Assembly (NCBI RefSeq): GCF_019977735.1
Contig: NZ_AP025018.1
Coordinates: 7,878,580-7,942,579, forward strand
DNA: 64,000 bases
DNA from: Calothrix sp. PCC 7716
GTDB taxonomy: Bacteria > Cyanobacteriota > Cyanobacteriia > Cyanobacteriales > Nostocaceae
Direction: 5' to 3'
The translations under genes were made by a program, and so were the position numbers. Below, in pieces: positions 1 through 8,001 of this stretch; position 1 is the first letter of the stretch; each line of letters starts with the position of its first letter. Below the pieces are notes generated by a model, which was not told the origin of the DNA, ran no database searches, and saw only the letters and a list, made by a program, of their open reading frames with translations.

Positions 1-1
1 T

Positions 2-865
2 ATGAATAAATTATGGGACTGTGTGAAAGCGACGACAGAACGTGCGCTGTCGTGTGGTGCTTTACTATCAATACCGACTAATTACGAGTTTGTCGAGCAA
101 GATGGTGTAGTATTCATGGTGCGGATATTATCGAATCTGGTGCGAAAGGATGAAGCTAAGAAGAAAGAAAAGCAAATAACTCAAAATGCAATTGACTTTA
201 ATCCTTTCCTTCCTTATGAACAAGATTTATGGGTAGCTGACATTTCAGATACTCACGTTTGTATTTTGAACAAATTTAATGTTGTTGATTACCACTTACT
301 TATTATTACCCGCGCGTTTGAGGCACAAGAATCTTTACTAACAGAACGAGACTTTGCGGCAATGTGGTATGCAATGGCTGATTTCGATGGATTAGCGTTT
401 TATAATGGCGGTCAAATTGCAGGTGCCAGTCAAAAGCATAAACATTTGCAATTAGTTCCTTTACCATTGGCTCCTAATGGAACAAAATTACCAATTGAAC
501 CTTTACTTTTATCCGCTTCATTTCAAGGTTCTGTCGGTACAATACCTAAACTTCCATTCGTACATGCATTTACACGCTTAAATCCTGATTGGGTAAAGTC
601 TCCAATTGAAGGTGGTGTCGCTACTTTAAAACAATATCATCACTCACTAAAAGCAGTAGGTTTACAAGATGGCGGCGCCTATAACTTACTAGCAACACGA
701 GAGTGGATGCTCATAATACCGCGACAACACGAATGTTTCGATTCTATATCAGTAAATTCACTGGGTTTTGCAGGCGCCTTACTTGTGCGAAACTCCGAGC
801 AACTTCAACGTCTTAAGGATTATGGACCAATGAATATCCTTAAAAGCGTAGCTATACCTCTTTGA
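2..865 (+). CDS. Ap4A phosphorylase / ATP adenylyltransferase family (HIT-like)
   Basis: Predicted to cleave or form diadenosine 5',5'''-P1,P4-tetraphosphate in the cytoplasm, as in the APA1/APA2 branch of the HIT-like superfamily. Seen: a 287-residue protein with the nucleotidyl-transfer motif HKHLQ at residues 146-150, where the middle His would be the nucleotidylated residue, inside a typical SQKHKHLQLVPLP context. The N-terminal SCGALLSIPT segment and the DISDTHVCILNKFNV stretch are also typical of this family. Length fits (about 280-330). The ATG lies at the second base of the window, so promoter and ribosome-binding site are not visible, but the N-terminus looks complete. The next gene follows after about 120 bp on the same strand. 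Family assignment is firm; the exact substrate (Ap4A or another dinucleotide) is inferred. Confidence 0.85.
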   Translation: MNKLWDCVKATTERALSCGALLSIPTNYEFVEQDGVVFMVRILSNLVRKDEAKKKEKQITQNAIDFNPFLPYEQDLWVADISDTHVCILNKFNVVDYHLLIITRAFEAQESLLTERDFAAMWYAMADFDGLAFYNGGQIAGASQKHKHLQLVPLPLAPNGTKLPIEPLLLSASFQGSVGTIPKLPFVHAFTRLNPDWVKSPIEGGVATLKQYHHSLKAVGLQDGGAYNLLATREWMLIIPRQHECFDSISVNSLGFAGALLVRNSEQLQRLKDYGPMNILKSVAIPL

Positions 866-986
866 AATACTTTGCATTGGCGCCCAAGATTAGAGTAAAG
901 TTAAAAAGTGTAACAAAGTATCAGTTTTACTTTAAGCTTTGAAACAAGCTTTTAACACTTAGCGTTGAAATTCTTATAAAAAGTCC

Positions 987-1796
987 ATGCAAAAAAGTTT
1001 TTGGCGGCGCCTAGGGGCGTTTGTAGGGTTATTATTCTTAGCTGGTTCCATTTGGGTAATGCATCCTGCCGATGCCTTAGCTTATGACAACCCAGAACTA
1101 TTACCAAAAACAGCAACCCCAGTTGTAGACCTAGCCAAAACTCTCACTGATGTCCAAGAAGAGAATTTGGTTAAAGAACTTAATAGTTTTCAAGAAGAAA
1201 CAGGTTGGAAATTACGAGTATTAACGCAGTTTGACCGTACACCTGGTCGGGCAGTTATCAATTTTTGGGGTCTAGATGATAAAAGCATTTTGCTTGTATC
1301 AGATGCTCGTGGTGGTAACATTCTCAGCTTTAGTGTTGGCGATGCAGTGTATGAATTATTACCTCGGACATTCTGGATTGAACTGCAAACCAGGTTTGGG
1401 AACTTGTATTACGTCCGTGAAAATGGGGAAGACAAAGCAATACTCGACACATTAACGACTGTAGAAGGTTGTTTACGTAAAGGTGGTTGTGGCGTAGTAC
1501 CAGGATTACCGCGCGAACAGTGGATTTTAACCTTAATTACATCAGTAATTGGAGGTGTGATTTGCGGTTTTGCAGCACAACCACGTCGTGAAGGTCAAGT
1601 GTTTGCATGGCAGTGGGCATTAATTTTTTCACCTTTATGGGGAATTTTATTTCTTGCCTTTGGTATCGGCCCCGTCGTCACTCGTACAACCGAATGGCTA
1701 CCTTTATTTCGCAACGTAGCAGGTTTCCTAATGGGTGTTATAGTAGCTTACCTCTCACCAGTATTTGGGCGCCCGTCATCAAACGCCGAATCTTAA
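987..1796 (+). CDS. TPM-domain thylakoid/periplasmic membrane protein
   Basis: A 269-residue protein. Residues 1-32 form a signal peptide or N-terminal membrane anchor ending near ADALA. A TPM (formerly DUF477) domain follows at about residues 40-160, starting at the VVDLAKTLTDVQEENL segment. About three hydrophobic segments occupy residues 175-260. Plant and cyanobacterial TPM proteins (the Arabidopsis TLP18.3 type) act at the lumenal side of thylakoid membranes in photosystem II repair and may have weak phosphatase activity; that role is known for relatives and inferred here. The CxxxxGGCG segment near residues 159-167 suggests a short disulfide loop. The gene ends directly at a heptamer-repeat hairpin that separates it from the methylmutase-family gene. 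Confidence 0.8.
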   Translation: MQKSFWRRLGAFVGLLFLAGSIWVMHPADALAYDNPELLPKTATPVVDLAKTLTDVQEENLVKELNSFQEETGWKLRVLTQFDRTPGRAVINFWGLDDKSILLVSDARGGNILSFSVGDAVYELLPRTFWIELQTRFGNLYYVRENGEDKAILDTLTTVEGCLRKGGCGVVPGLPREQWILTLITSVIGGVICGFAAQPRREGQVFAWQWALIFSPLWGILFLAFGIGPVVTRTTEWLPLFRNVAGFLMGVIVAYLSPVFGRPSSNAES

Positions 1797-1866
1797 GTGC
1801 TGAGTTGAAAGTGCTGAGTGCTGAGTTGGAAACTGAGTTAAAACTCAGCACTCAGCACTTTTCACT
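1796..1866. repeat. STRR heptamer array with inverted arms
   Basis: Left arm is built from AGTGCTG/GAGTGCT units and right arm from ACTCAGC/CAGCACT units, so the transcript can fold into a hairpin. The array fills most of the gap between the TPM gene and the cbiC/cobH-type gene and stays open in the reading frame of the latter, which creates a falsely long reading frame. Heptanucleotide tandem repeats of this type are known from heterocystous cyanobacteria. Confidence 0.85.
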
Positions 1867-1909
1867 GATTTACTGTAAGCTTATTGCTGTTGTGCGTTGC
1901 AGAACTCGA

Positions 1910-2530
1910 ATGGAATGGCATATAACTGATGCTCAAAGTCTGGCAATAATTGATAGTGAAATTGGCGACCATGTTTTTTCACCCGCAGAATACGAAATCG
2001 TGAGGCGTGTTATTTATGCCACATGCGATTTTGAATATAAATCATTGCTAAATTTTTCAGAGCGTGCTTTACAATCAGCAGCAGCAGCTTTAGCGGCTCG
2101 CACCACTATAATTGTCGATGTACCGATGGTGCAGGTGGGTATAGCAAATGACATACAAAATACTTTTGCAAATCCAGTATTTTGCAGTTTTGAAGCTGTA
2201 AATAAATCTCAAAACAAAAAAACTCGCGCTGCATCAGGTACAGAATTACTTGCAAAACGATATCCAGAAGGAATTTTTATAGTTGGTCAAGCTCAAACTG
2301 CACTTTCCACACTTGTAGAATTAATAGAGGCAGAAGAAATTAAACCAGCTTTAATAATTGCAACTCCTCCAGGATTTATAAATGTAGACATGATAAAAGA
2401 GGGCTTACGTGAATCACTTGTCCCAAATATTATGATTGAAGGTAGTAAAGGAAACGCAGTAGTTGCCGCAGCAATTGTTGATGGTTTGGTAGATTTAGCT
2501 TGGCAAGCTTACGGGTCTGATGGGAAATAA
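1910..2530 (+). CDS. cbiC: Precorrin-8X methylmutase family (CbiC/CobH)
   Basis: Family enzymes move a methyl group from C11 to C12 of precorrin-8X (or cobalt-precorrin-8) in cobalamin synthesis. The 206-residue protein shows the family hallmarks: a DAQSLAIIDSEI start, ALAARTTIIVDVPMV in the middle, a TRAASG segment, and a C-terminal EGSKGNAVVAAAIVDGL glycine/alanine-rich loop. I chose ATG 1910 because the frame is open much further upstream only by reading through the heptamer repeat; from 1910 the length matches the family (about 200-215). Odd: the segment expected to carry the catalytic His (RVIH in CbiC, RLIH in CobH) reads RVIY, with Tyr at residue 36. This may mark a cyanobacterial paralogue with altered chemistry rather than a dead gene, since the rest is well kept. 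Confidence 0.8.
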   Translation: MEWHITDAQSLAIIDSEIGDHVFSPAEYEIVRRVIYATCDFEYKSLLNFSERALQSAAAALAARTTIIVDVPMVQVGIANDIQNTFANPVFCSFEAVNKSQNKKTRAASGTELLAKRYPEGIFIVGQAQTALSTLVELIEAEEIKPALIIATPPGFINVDMIKEGLRESLVPNIMIEGSKGNAVVAAAIVDGLVDLAWQAYGSDGK

Positions 2531-2538
2531 TAAATCCC

Positions 2539-2605
2539 AGAAACCGGGTTTCTTCTTGATATCTTGCAATAAAAATGACAATTTTGCATAGAAACCCGGT
2601 TTCTT
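2539..2605. repeat. 67-bp palindrome-ended dispersed element, copy 1
   Basis: The element begins AGAAACCGGGTTTCTT and ends ATAGAAACCCGGTTTCTT, with a conserved AT-rich core (GATATCTTGCAATAAAAA then an ATTTTGC block). Each end is itself a palindrome. Three further copies lie at 24736, 32946 and 54101. It sits 9 bp after the methylmutase stop codon, between convergent genes. Confidence 0.85.
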
Positions 2606-2626
2606 CGATGCTTTCTTTGATGAGTT

Positions 2627-3361
2627 CTAATAATCTTCTTCTGTATCCCAATCATCGCGTCTTCTACGTCTCGTATCTTCTTGCGGACGACGACGGCGCC
2701 TTGGTCTATCATACTCGTCATCATCGCGTAAGCGCTTTCCAACTTCTGTAAAAAAGTCTCTTCGTAAATAAGGGTAATCACTTATCCAAATATTGCGATT
2801 AGGAATATATATATCAGTAATTTCTTCAATACGGCTGAGGTCAGCACGATTTGACAACACAAGCATTTCAGCAATTTGACCACGTGTCACAGCTTTATAT
2901 GCTACTTGTAACGGTGCTTGATACTCAGCAGTAAACCCTGTTTCATCCCCAACTTCTAAATTGATACGCTTTTCGCGATTTTCGACAATAACCAACTCAC
3001 CCTTACCATTAACAGTTTCTTGCTTACCTACCAACTCTTCAGTAATCCAAATATCCACGACTCGACCGCGAAAAAAGCCACAATACTTATAACGTCGGCT
3101 TTTACCATTTCGCATACTAGCTTGAAACACAGGCCCCCACAACCAATAAAAAGCGCTAATTAGTCCAAGCACGAATACAAGTGGCCCAAAATTAAGTCCC
3201 AGAACAAACCTTAAAAGTAAAACAACAGCAGCAGCAACTACAGAAATTAATAATCTTTGTAAAAGTTTAGAAAAATTACCCCAATAATATTTGTACTGAG
3301 GTCCAGTCCCGATCAAAGGAATAAGTTGATCAAATTTTTCGCGTGTCAGTGGAATAAGCAT
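2627..3361 (-). CDS. Conserved cyanobacterial membrane protein, unknown function
   Basis: A 244-residue protein starting MLIPLTREKFDQLIPLI. ATG 3361 was chosen over an in-frame ATG five codons upstream because the MLIPLTR start looks like the natural N-terminus. A pair of hydrophobic segments lies at about residues 35-80 (LLISVVAAAVVLLLRFVLGL and LVFVLGLISAFYWLWG). A soluble region follows with a repeated pattern of beta-type strands (residues 95-200). The tail is very basic and acidic, rich in RRRRR and DDDE runs. Relatives are sometimes named phosphate transporter permease without good reason; I recognise no transport or catalytic motif. It converges on the methylmutase gene and lies downstream of dapB on the same strand, separated from it by a heptamer-repeat hairpin. 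Confidence 0.7.
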   Translation of the reverse strand: MLIPLTREKFDQLIPLIGTGPQYKYYWGNFSKLLQRLLISVVAAAVVLLLRFVLGLNFGPLVFVLGLISAFYWLWGPVFQASMRNGKSRRYKYCGFFRGRVVDIWITEELVGKQETVNGKGELVIVENREKRINLEVGDETGFTAEYQAPLQVAYKAVTRGQIAEMLVLSNRADLSRIEEITDIYIPNRNIWISDYPYLRRDFFTEVGKRLRDDDEYDRPRRRRRPQEDTRRRRRDDWDTEEDY

Positions 3362-3369
3362 AATTATTG

Positions 3370-3487
3370 AGTTCAAAGTGCTGAGTGCTGAGTGCTGAGG
3401 AACGGAGTAAGAGTAGAGACCGAATTAATTTGGTCTGTACGGAGTTATGAGTTACCACTCAGCACTCAGCACTCAGCACTCATAACT
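3370..3487. repeat. STRR heptamer array with inverted arms
   Basis: Three GTGCTGA units are followed by about 60 bp of unique sequence and then four or more CTCAGCA units in inverse orientation, giving a long potential hairpin in the gap between dapB and the downstream membrane-protein gene. It could act as a transcript processing or termination structure, but no U-run is visible. Confidence 0.85.
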
Positions 3488-3490
3488 TTT

Positions 3491-4327
3491 TTATAGAATT
3501 TTTTCTAATCCATATACTAACGACTTTAACTGTTGAACCTTGCGAATAGCCAGTAAAACTCCAGGCATATAACAAGCTCGGTCGGAAGTATCATGACGCA
3601 GTGTATAAATTTGCCCTGCTGCACCAAATATAACTTCTTGATGTGCAATTAATCCAGGCAAACGAATACTGTGAATTCTTATCCCTTCTCCAGCATCACT
3701 ACCCCTAGCACCTTTTAGGTTTTCTTCTTCTTTTACGATAGCAGGGTTAAAAGATTTACCCATTTCTGCGAGCATTTGGGCAGTTTGAATAGCAGTACCG
3801 CTAGGAGCATCAGCCTTTTGGTTATGATGCAATTCAATAATTTCCACATGGTCAAAATACTGTGATGCTGTTACTGCTGCTTGCTGCAACAATACCATCC
3901 CAATTGAGAAGTTAGGAATAATTAAACAACCAGTGCTAGCTTTTTCAGCAAAATCTGCTAAATCTTGTAGCTGTTGAGGACTTAAACCAGTAGTACCAAC
4001 TACCGGACGAATACCATAAGCAATAGCGCTACGAATATTATCATACACCCCCGAAGGATGAGTAAAATCTACTATCACCCCAGGAAGCATTTGTCGTTCA
4101 CCTGCCACATAACCCAACATCGGTTCTAACTGGTTAGTTATTGGCACCTCTAACGGTTCGGTCAAACCAGCTAATTCACCAACATCTTTACCTTGATGTT
4201 CTGGACTAGTGTCAATGGCGCCCATTATCGTCATATCAGATGCTTGGGACACAGCTTTAACAACCTCACGTCCCATTTTACCCGCAGCACCATTGATAAT
4301 TACCGGAATTTTATTTTGATTAGCCAT
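3491..4327 (-). CDS. dapB: 4-hydroxy-tetrahydrodipicolinate reductase
   Basis: DapB reduces 4-hydroxy-tetrahydrodipicolinate with NAD(P)H in the lysine/diaminopimelate pathway that feeds peptidoglycan. The 278-residue protein has the N-terminal nucleotide-binding loop GAAGKMGR (about residues 13-20), the GTTGL segment, and the catalytic and substrate-binding signature [15 protein letters not shown] with the His pair at about 167-168 and Lys at about 171. Length is normal (about 275). ATG 4327 is preferred to a TTG two codons upstream. A stretch of about 300 bp separates it from the divergent small secreted-protein gene. Confidence 0.96.
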   Translation of the reverse strand: MANQNKIPVIINGAAGKMGREVVKAVSQASDMTIMGAIDTSPEHQGKDVGELAGLTEPLEVPITNQLEPMLGYVAGERQMLPGVIVDFTHPSGVYDNIRSAIAYGIRPVVGTTGLSPQQLQDLADFAEKASTGCLIIPNFSIGMVLLQQAAVTASQYFDHVEIIELHHNQKADAPSGTAIQTAQMLAEMGKSFNPAIVKEEENLKGARGSDAGEGIRIHSIRLPGLIAHQEVIFGAAGQIYTLRHDTSDRACYMPGVLLAIRKVQQLKSLVYGLEKIL

Positions 4328-4637
4328 AGTCAAACAAATATTCTGCCAGCGTAATTTCTACCCAACACACGAATTTTAAGAGATTTGAGGCGCCACGTAA
4401 AAAAAGAGCGTCAGTTATTGTTGGGAACTTGGCAGAATTTAATTGAGTCAGTCGCTTAAAATAAAGTACTCTACATCACTCATAGGTGAACTTCACAGGG
4501 GCGAATACCAAATGTCGAAAATTCAGTCAGTAATAACCATGACAATTGTCACATCTTTGTATAAAATGCACTGAGCAACACCCAAAAGATGTGAAATCAT
4601 TAATGCGGTCTCTGTAGTTCAGAATAAAATTGAGTCA
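4328..4637. other. Divergent intergenic region
   Basis: About 310 bp between dapB (minus) and the small secreted-protein gene (plus). It must hold both promoters. I see one GGCGCC site and no confident -35/-10 pair, hairpin or small open frame. Confidence 0.4.
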
Positions 4638-5012
4638 ATGAATAAGAAATTTGTCCTCACCTTACTTTCCAGCCCAGCATTGTTTGCCTCAGTTGCATCA
4701 ATGATGATGACCACTCCTGCCCAAGCAAGCCAAGTACTTCACCAAGGCTCACTTGACTGTATTCAATCACCCCACACCAAACAACATGCATTTGTTTGTG
4801 AGCGGCGCCAAAAAGCAACAACAGCAACCACACAACAAATAGCCTCAGCACAAAAACAACCAGAACTAATACCACAGGCGCCGAACAAAATTACTGAGCT
4901 AGCATTTACCGACGAAGAAAGCGACACAGCCATTCAACTCTTTGGATGCGACTGTCCCGCTTGCCTTAACTCATTACGCCAACTGCGTAACATGACACAA
5001 ATGGCAGTATAA
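4638..5012 (+). CDS. Small secreted protein with a C-terminal CDCPAC motif
   Basis: A 124-residue protein. Residues 1-30 are a signal peptide (basic MNKK start, hydrophobic core, cleavage near AQA-S). A short Cys-containing region follows (C at about 41 and 54), then a low-complexity Q/A/T linker, then a conserved-looking C-terminal segment with FGCDCPACLNSLRQLR near the end. The CDCPAC cluster could bind a metal or form disulfides in the periplasm or lumen. I do not recognise a named family and propose no function. It has its own upstream region and is followed at once by a heptamer repeat. Confidence 0.7.
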   Translation: MNKKFVLTLLSSPALFASVASMMMTTPAQASQVLHQGSLDCIQSPHTKQHAFVCERRQKATTATTQQIASAQKQPELIPQAPNKITELAFTDEESDTAIQLFGCDCPACLNSLRQLRNMTQMAV

Positions 5013-5086
5013 AAGTGCTGAGTAGAAAGTGCTGAGTGCTGAGTAGAATATAATATTCTTCACTCAGCACTCATTACTCATTACTC
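5011..5086. repeat. STRR heptamer array between convergent genes
   Basis: GTGCTGA-type units on the left and CTCAGCA/CTCATTA-type units on the right flank a short AT-rich centre. It lies exactly between the stop codons of the small secreted-protein gene and psaK, so it may serve as a two-way 3' hairpin. Confidence 0.8.
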
Positions 5087-5087
5087 T

Positions 5088-5354
5088 TTAAATTCTTCCA
5101 AGGTTGTGTAAACCTAAAATTACACCAATTCCCAGGATATGACCAAAGCTAGTTGTAGCTAAAATAGCAGGCAAGCCAAAACCACCAAAGAAATTAGACG
5201 CAGGCACAGCAGGTTCGGCACTAGGATACTTGATAGTCGATTTACCGAACGCAATCGCTAAAATATTGCAAACAACCATTATCGCTCCAACGGTTGGACT
5301 CCATTGTAAAGGCGCTACTGCTGGTGTAACAGCCAGTAAAATTGATGTTAACAT
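5088..5354 (-). CDS. psaK: Photosystem I reaction center subunit X (PsaK)
   Basis: PsaK is a two-helix membrane subunit at the edge of photosystem I, involved in antenna contacts and state transitions. The 88-residue protein has the typical order: a short N-terminus, first hydrophobic helix around VGAIMVVCNILAIAFG, a polar loop with KYPSAEPAVP, and a second helix ending in the invariant-looking HILGIGVILGLHNLGRI. The frame is open 34 codons further upstream, but ATG 5354 has an AAGGAG ribosome-binding site and matches the known PsaK start. Assignment is secure. Confidence 0.95.
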   Translation of the reverse strand: MLTSILLAVTPAVAPLQWSPTVGAIMVVCNILAIAFGKSTIKYPSAEPAVPASNFFGGFGLPAILATTSFGHILGIGVILGLHNLGRI

Positions 5355-5522
5355 GCGATTTGCTCCTTGATTTACTAAATGTTTTACCGGGTTGAAAATA
5401 TTACTTCTAAAATTTTTTAGCAAAAAACCTTTGCCTAGCGCTAACTTTCGTATCACTAGTTCATATTTCGTTGTAATATTTCATCACATTGTTGTAATAA
5501 TTATTTATTTTTCTTTACATAA

Positions 5523-5550
5523 TCTTGTGGAGCGGGCATCCCTGCCCGCC
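5523..5550. repeat. Dispersed palindrome, GCGGGCATCCCTGCCCGC type
   Basis: The stretch CTTGTGGAGCGGGCATCCC followed by TGCCCGCC forms a compact GC-rich hairpin in AT-rich surroundings. Sister copies lie at 21681-21709, 22465-22494 and 36110-36136. The rest of 5355-5734, between the divergent psaK and protease genes, shows no further gene. Confidence 0.8.
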
Positions 5551-5734
5551 TTCTGTATTTTCTATATTTTCTGTATTGGACGGGGCTTGCGATGCTCCGA
5601 ACTTTGCCAGAAGAATAATCTCCTGGCAAGTTCTCTCCATCCCACAAGAGCAATCATGAAGTTTTGACGGTGAGGTAGCGCACGCATCATTGAAGATAAT
5701 ACAGTGTAAAAAAGAGCTATGTACTAAACCCACC

Positions 5735-7438
5735 ATGAAACGTAGATGGAAGTCTTTGTTCCTTTCTCTCAGCTGGGTATTTCTCTCAGTAGGGACATCT
5801 ATTTTTGTTATCGTCACGCAGCCTTTAATAACACCAGCACAACAACCTGCGTCAATTGAAAAGTATAATCAAACATCCGTACAAACCAAAGAAGATAAAA
5901 AGCCTGAATCAAAAAAACCTGAAGACCAAAGCAATAATAAAAAACCAGAAGAAGAACAAAAACCAACACCCGAAGAAATAGCGCGTCAACAAAAGCTGAT
6001 AGAGGCAGATAAGCTTTATTTAGCGGGAAATGTTGCTGAAGCTGAGAAAGTATATCGTGCTATCAAACAACCATTCAAGCTAGCGGCTAATAATAGTAAC
6101 GAACAACTTCAACCAGCAATTACCGATGCAGCACAATTAACACCAGCAGGAAGAGTATACTGGCGTGAAGCTGAAGCAGGAATTATTGGCAATTTACAAA
6201 CTCGCATTTTGGTTCCTTTAGACTTATTAGTTCAACAGGTGCCTCAGTTTATACCCGGACATATTAAGTATGCTGAATATCTAAAAAAGTACGGTGATGA
6301 AAAAAAAGCGTTACAAGTATTAGAACGCGCGGCTACACTGTATCCAAATCAACCAGATTTAGTTCGAGCGCGTGTAGCTGCGTTAGGAGATGCGAAAAAG
6401 TGGATGGAAGCGTCGCTAGCTGCACGTCAATATGCAATTCTCAACCCTAATGACCCATTGATGCCAGAATTTACAAAGTTGGCAGATGATAATTTAAAGC
6501 GTTACAAATCTCATATTCGCGGTGAAATTCGCGGTAATGCCATAGCCAATATTATTACAGGCGCCATCGGTTATGCGGTTACAGGAAGTCTACTTGGCCC
6601 ATTTTCGGCACTTGACTCAACGGTAATGTTGCTGCAAGGAGAAGAATCTATTGGTGAAAGCGTAGCGAAACAAGCGAAAAAACAACTTGATTTGGTCAAA
6701 GACGAAACCGTTAATGCATACGTTAATGATATTGGTCAAAAACTTGCCCAAGTTGCTGGACGCAATGAATTTAAATATGAGTTTTTCGTAATTCCCGAAC
6801 CTGATTTAAATGCATTCGCTTTACCCGGTGGTAAGGTGTTTATAAATGCAGGCGCCATTGAAAAAGCAAAATCCGAAGCTGAATTAGCAGGGTTAATTGG
6901 TCATGAATTAGCCCACGTCGTACTATCCCACGGATTTCAACTAGTAACTCAAGGTAATTTAATTTCAAATATTACTCAGTATTTACCGTTGGGTGGAACT
7001 GTTGGACAGCTATTTGGACTGTCTTATAGTCGTGATATGGAGCGTCAAGCCGATGTTTTGGGCACACGTTTACTCGTTACAACTGGGTATGCAGCGGATG
7101 GGTTAAGAAACCTCATGGTCACGCTCAAAGAACAAATGAAAAATAAAAATGTACCACCAACTTGGGCATCATCGCACCCAGGTGGTAACGAACGGGTGGG
7201 TTACTTGGAAGAGTTAATAACACGCAATAGTTACAACCGTTATGCTTATGAGGGAGTTGCCAAGCATGAAGAAATTCGCTCAAAAGTTAAAACTATATTA
7301 AAAGAGCTAAAAGAGTGTCGCGAAGACAAAAAGAAATGCCCTGATGATAAGAAAGATCAAACAGAGCGCAAAAAGCCAGAACAACCTCAAAACCCCACCC
7401 AGCAAACAGAACAACAGCCAAATGACTCTAAAAAATAA
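5735..7438 (+). CDS. Secreted M48-family zinc metalloprotease with TPR-like region
   Basis: A 567-residue protein. Start ATG 5735 was chosen because the preceding in-frame codons do not look like coding sequence and MKRRWKSL starts a clear signal sequence. Order: signal peptide or anchor (residues 1-35), a charged K/E/P-rich linker (to about 85), helical tetratricopeptide-like repeats (about 85-250), then an M48 catalytic domain. Zinc motif HELAH lies near residues 389-393 (GLIGHELAHVVLSHG) and the third ligand Glu in SRDMERQADVLG near 434. The C-terminus is again low-complexity K/P/Q. Relatives such as BepA and Oma1-like proteases work in envelope protein quality control; the substrate here is unknown. 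It stands alone as a transcription unit. Confidence 0.9.
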   Translation: MKRRWKSLFLSLSWVFLSVGTSIFVIVTQPLITPAQQPASIEKYNQTSVQTKEDKKPESKKPEDQSNNKKPEEEQKPTPEEIARQQKLIEADKLYLAGNVAEAEKVYRAIKQPFKLAANNSNEQLQPAITDAAQLTPAGRVYWREAEAGIIGNLQTRILVPLDLLVQQVPQFIPGHIKYAEYLKKYGDEKKALQVLERAATLYPNQPDLVRARVAALGDAKKWMEASLAARQYAILNPNDPLMPEFTKLADDNLKRYKSHIRGEIRGNAIANIITGAIGYAVTGSLLGPFSALDSTVMLLQGEESIGESVAKQAKKQLDLVKDETVNAYVNDIGQKLAQVAGRNEFKYEFFVIPEPDLNAFALPGGKVFINAGAIEKAKSEAELAGLIGHELAHVVLSHGFQLVTQGNLISNITQYLPLGGTVGQLFGLSYSRDMERQADVLGTRLLVTTGYAADGLRNLMVTLKEQMKNKNVPPTWASSHPGGNERVGYLEELITRNSYNRYAYEGVAKHEEIRSKVKTILKELKECREDKKKCPDDKKDQTERKKPEQPQNPTQQTEQQPNDSKK

Positions 7439-7574
7439 TCGAAAATAATCATCCTATGGTTATAAAGTTTTGATGGCACATAACAAAAACGTGTGGAAAT
7501 CAACGCTATTGACAGACACATCAATGCAAGAGGGCAAGTTATAATTTTTTAGCGGACGACTATTGTAAACATTT

Positions 7575-7895
7575 ATGACTACCCCTCTTGTACAAGCTTT
7601 TTTTGTGGGCAGAGCTGTCGCTGAAATTCTTAGCGAACGTCTTGAACATACTGTTACTGATGGACTATCGCAACTCGGTAAGTTAGACGCTGAGTTACGC
7701 GAGCAAATGCGCTCGTTTACTGATGAAGTTATGGTTCGTGCCCAAAGCGCATCAAATGCAGCAGGTGCTGGTTTTACTTCTCCAGGTACTTCTGCACAAT
7801 CAGCATCAGTTGATACACAAGCAATGATTGATGATTTACGTGCCGAAATTGCCACATTACGCACTGAACTCCAACGTCATCGCGTTAGTGGTTGA
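7575..7895 (+). CDS. Small conserved cyanobacterial protein with C-terminal coiled coil
   Basis: A 106-residue soluble protein without signal peptide. The N-terminal half is helical and rich in hydrophobic heptads (VQAFFVGRAVAEILSERLEHTV). The middle is a flexible A/S/G/T linker, and the last 25 residues (DDLRAEIATLRTELQRH) form a short coiled coil suited to dimer formation. It resembles small thylakoid-associated or hypothetical proteins found widely in cyanobacteria, but I cannot attach a named function. It is followed by a GTGGGCA-type palindrome and then the UbiB-like kinase gene about 100 bp away, so co-transcription is possible. Confidence 0.65.
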   Translation: MTTPLVQAFFVGRAVAEILSERLEHTVTDGLSQLGKLDAELREQMRSFTDEVMVRAQSASNAAGAGFTSPGTSAQSASVDTQAMIDDLRAEIATLRTELQRHRVSG

Positions 7896-7897
7896 GT

Positions 7898-7920
7898 GTA
7901 GGGTGGGCACTGCCCACCAT
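7898..7920. repeat. Dispersed palindrome, GGGTGGGCACTGCCCACC type
   Basis: GTAGGGTGGGCACTGCCCACC is a near-perfect inverted repeat just after a stop codon. Other copies occur at 36059-36080, 48181-48205 and 58084-58109. Confidence 0.8.
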
Positions 7921-8001
7921 ACAAATTTTACAAACAAGCAAAAAATAACAAAGTATTTTCTCCCTTTAAGATTCAGTTAATCCCAGCGGTATTTAAAGCA
8001 T

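Noticed and set aside
1607-1909. In-frame upstream extension of the methylmutase gene (about 100 codons)
   Set aside because: It overlaps the end of the TPM gene and reads through the heptamer repeat (LSAELKVLSAELE); family length and homology start at ATG 1910.
5515-5817. 100-codon minus-strand frame between psaK and the protease gene
   Set aside because: It crosses a dispersed palindrome and the protease start; no ribosome-binding site or family features.
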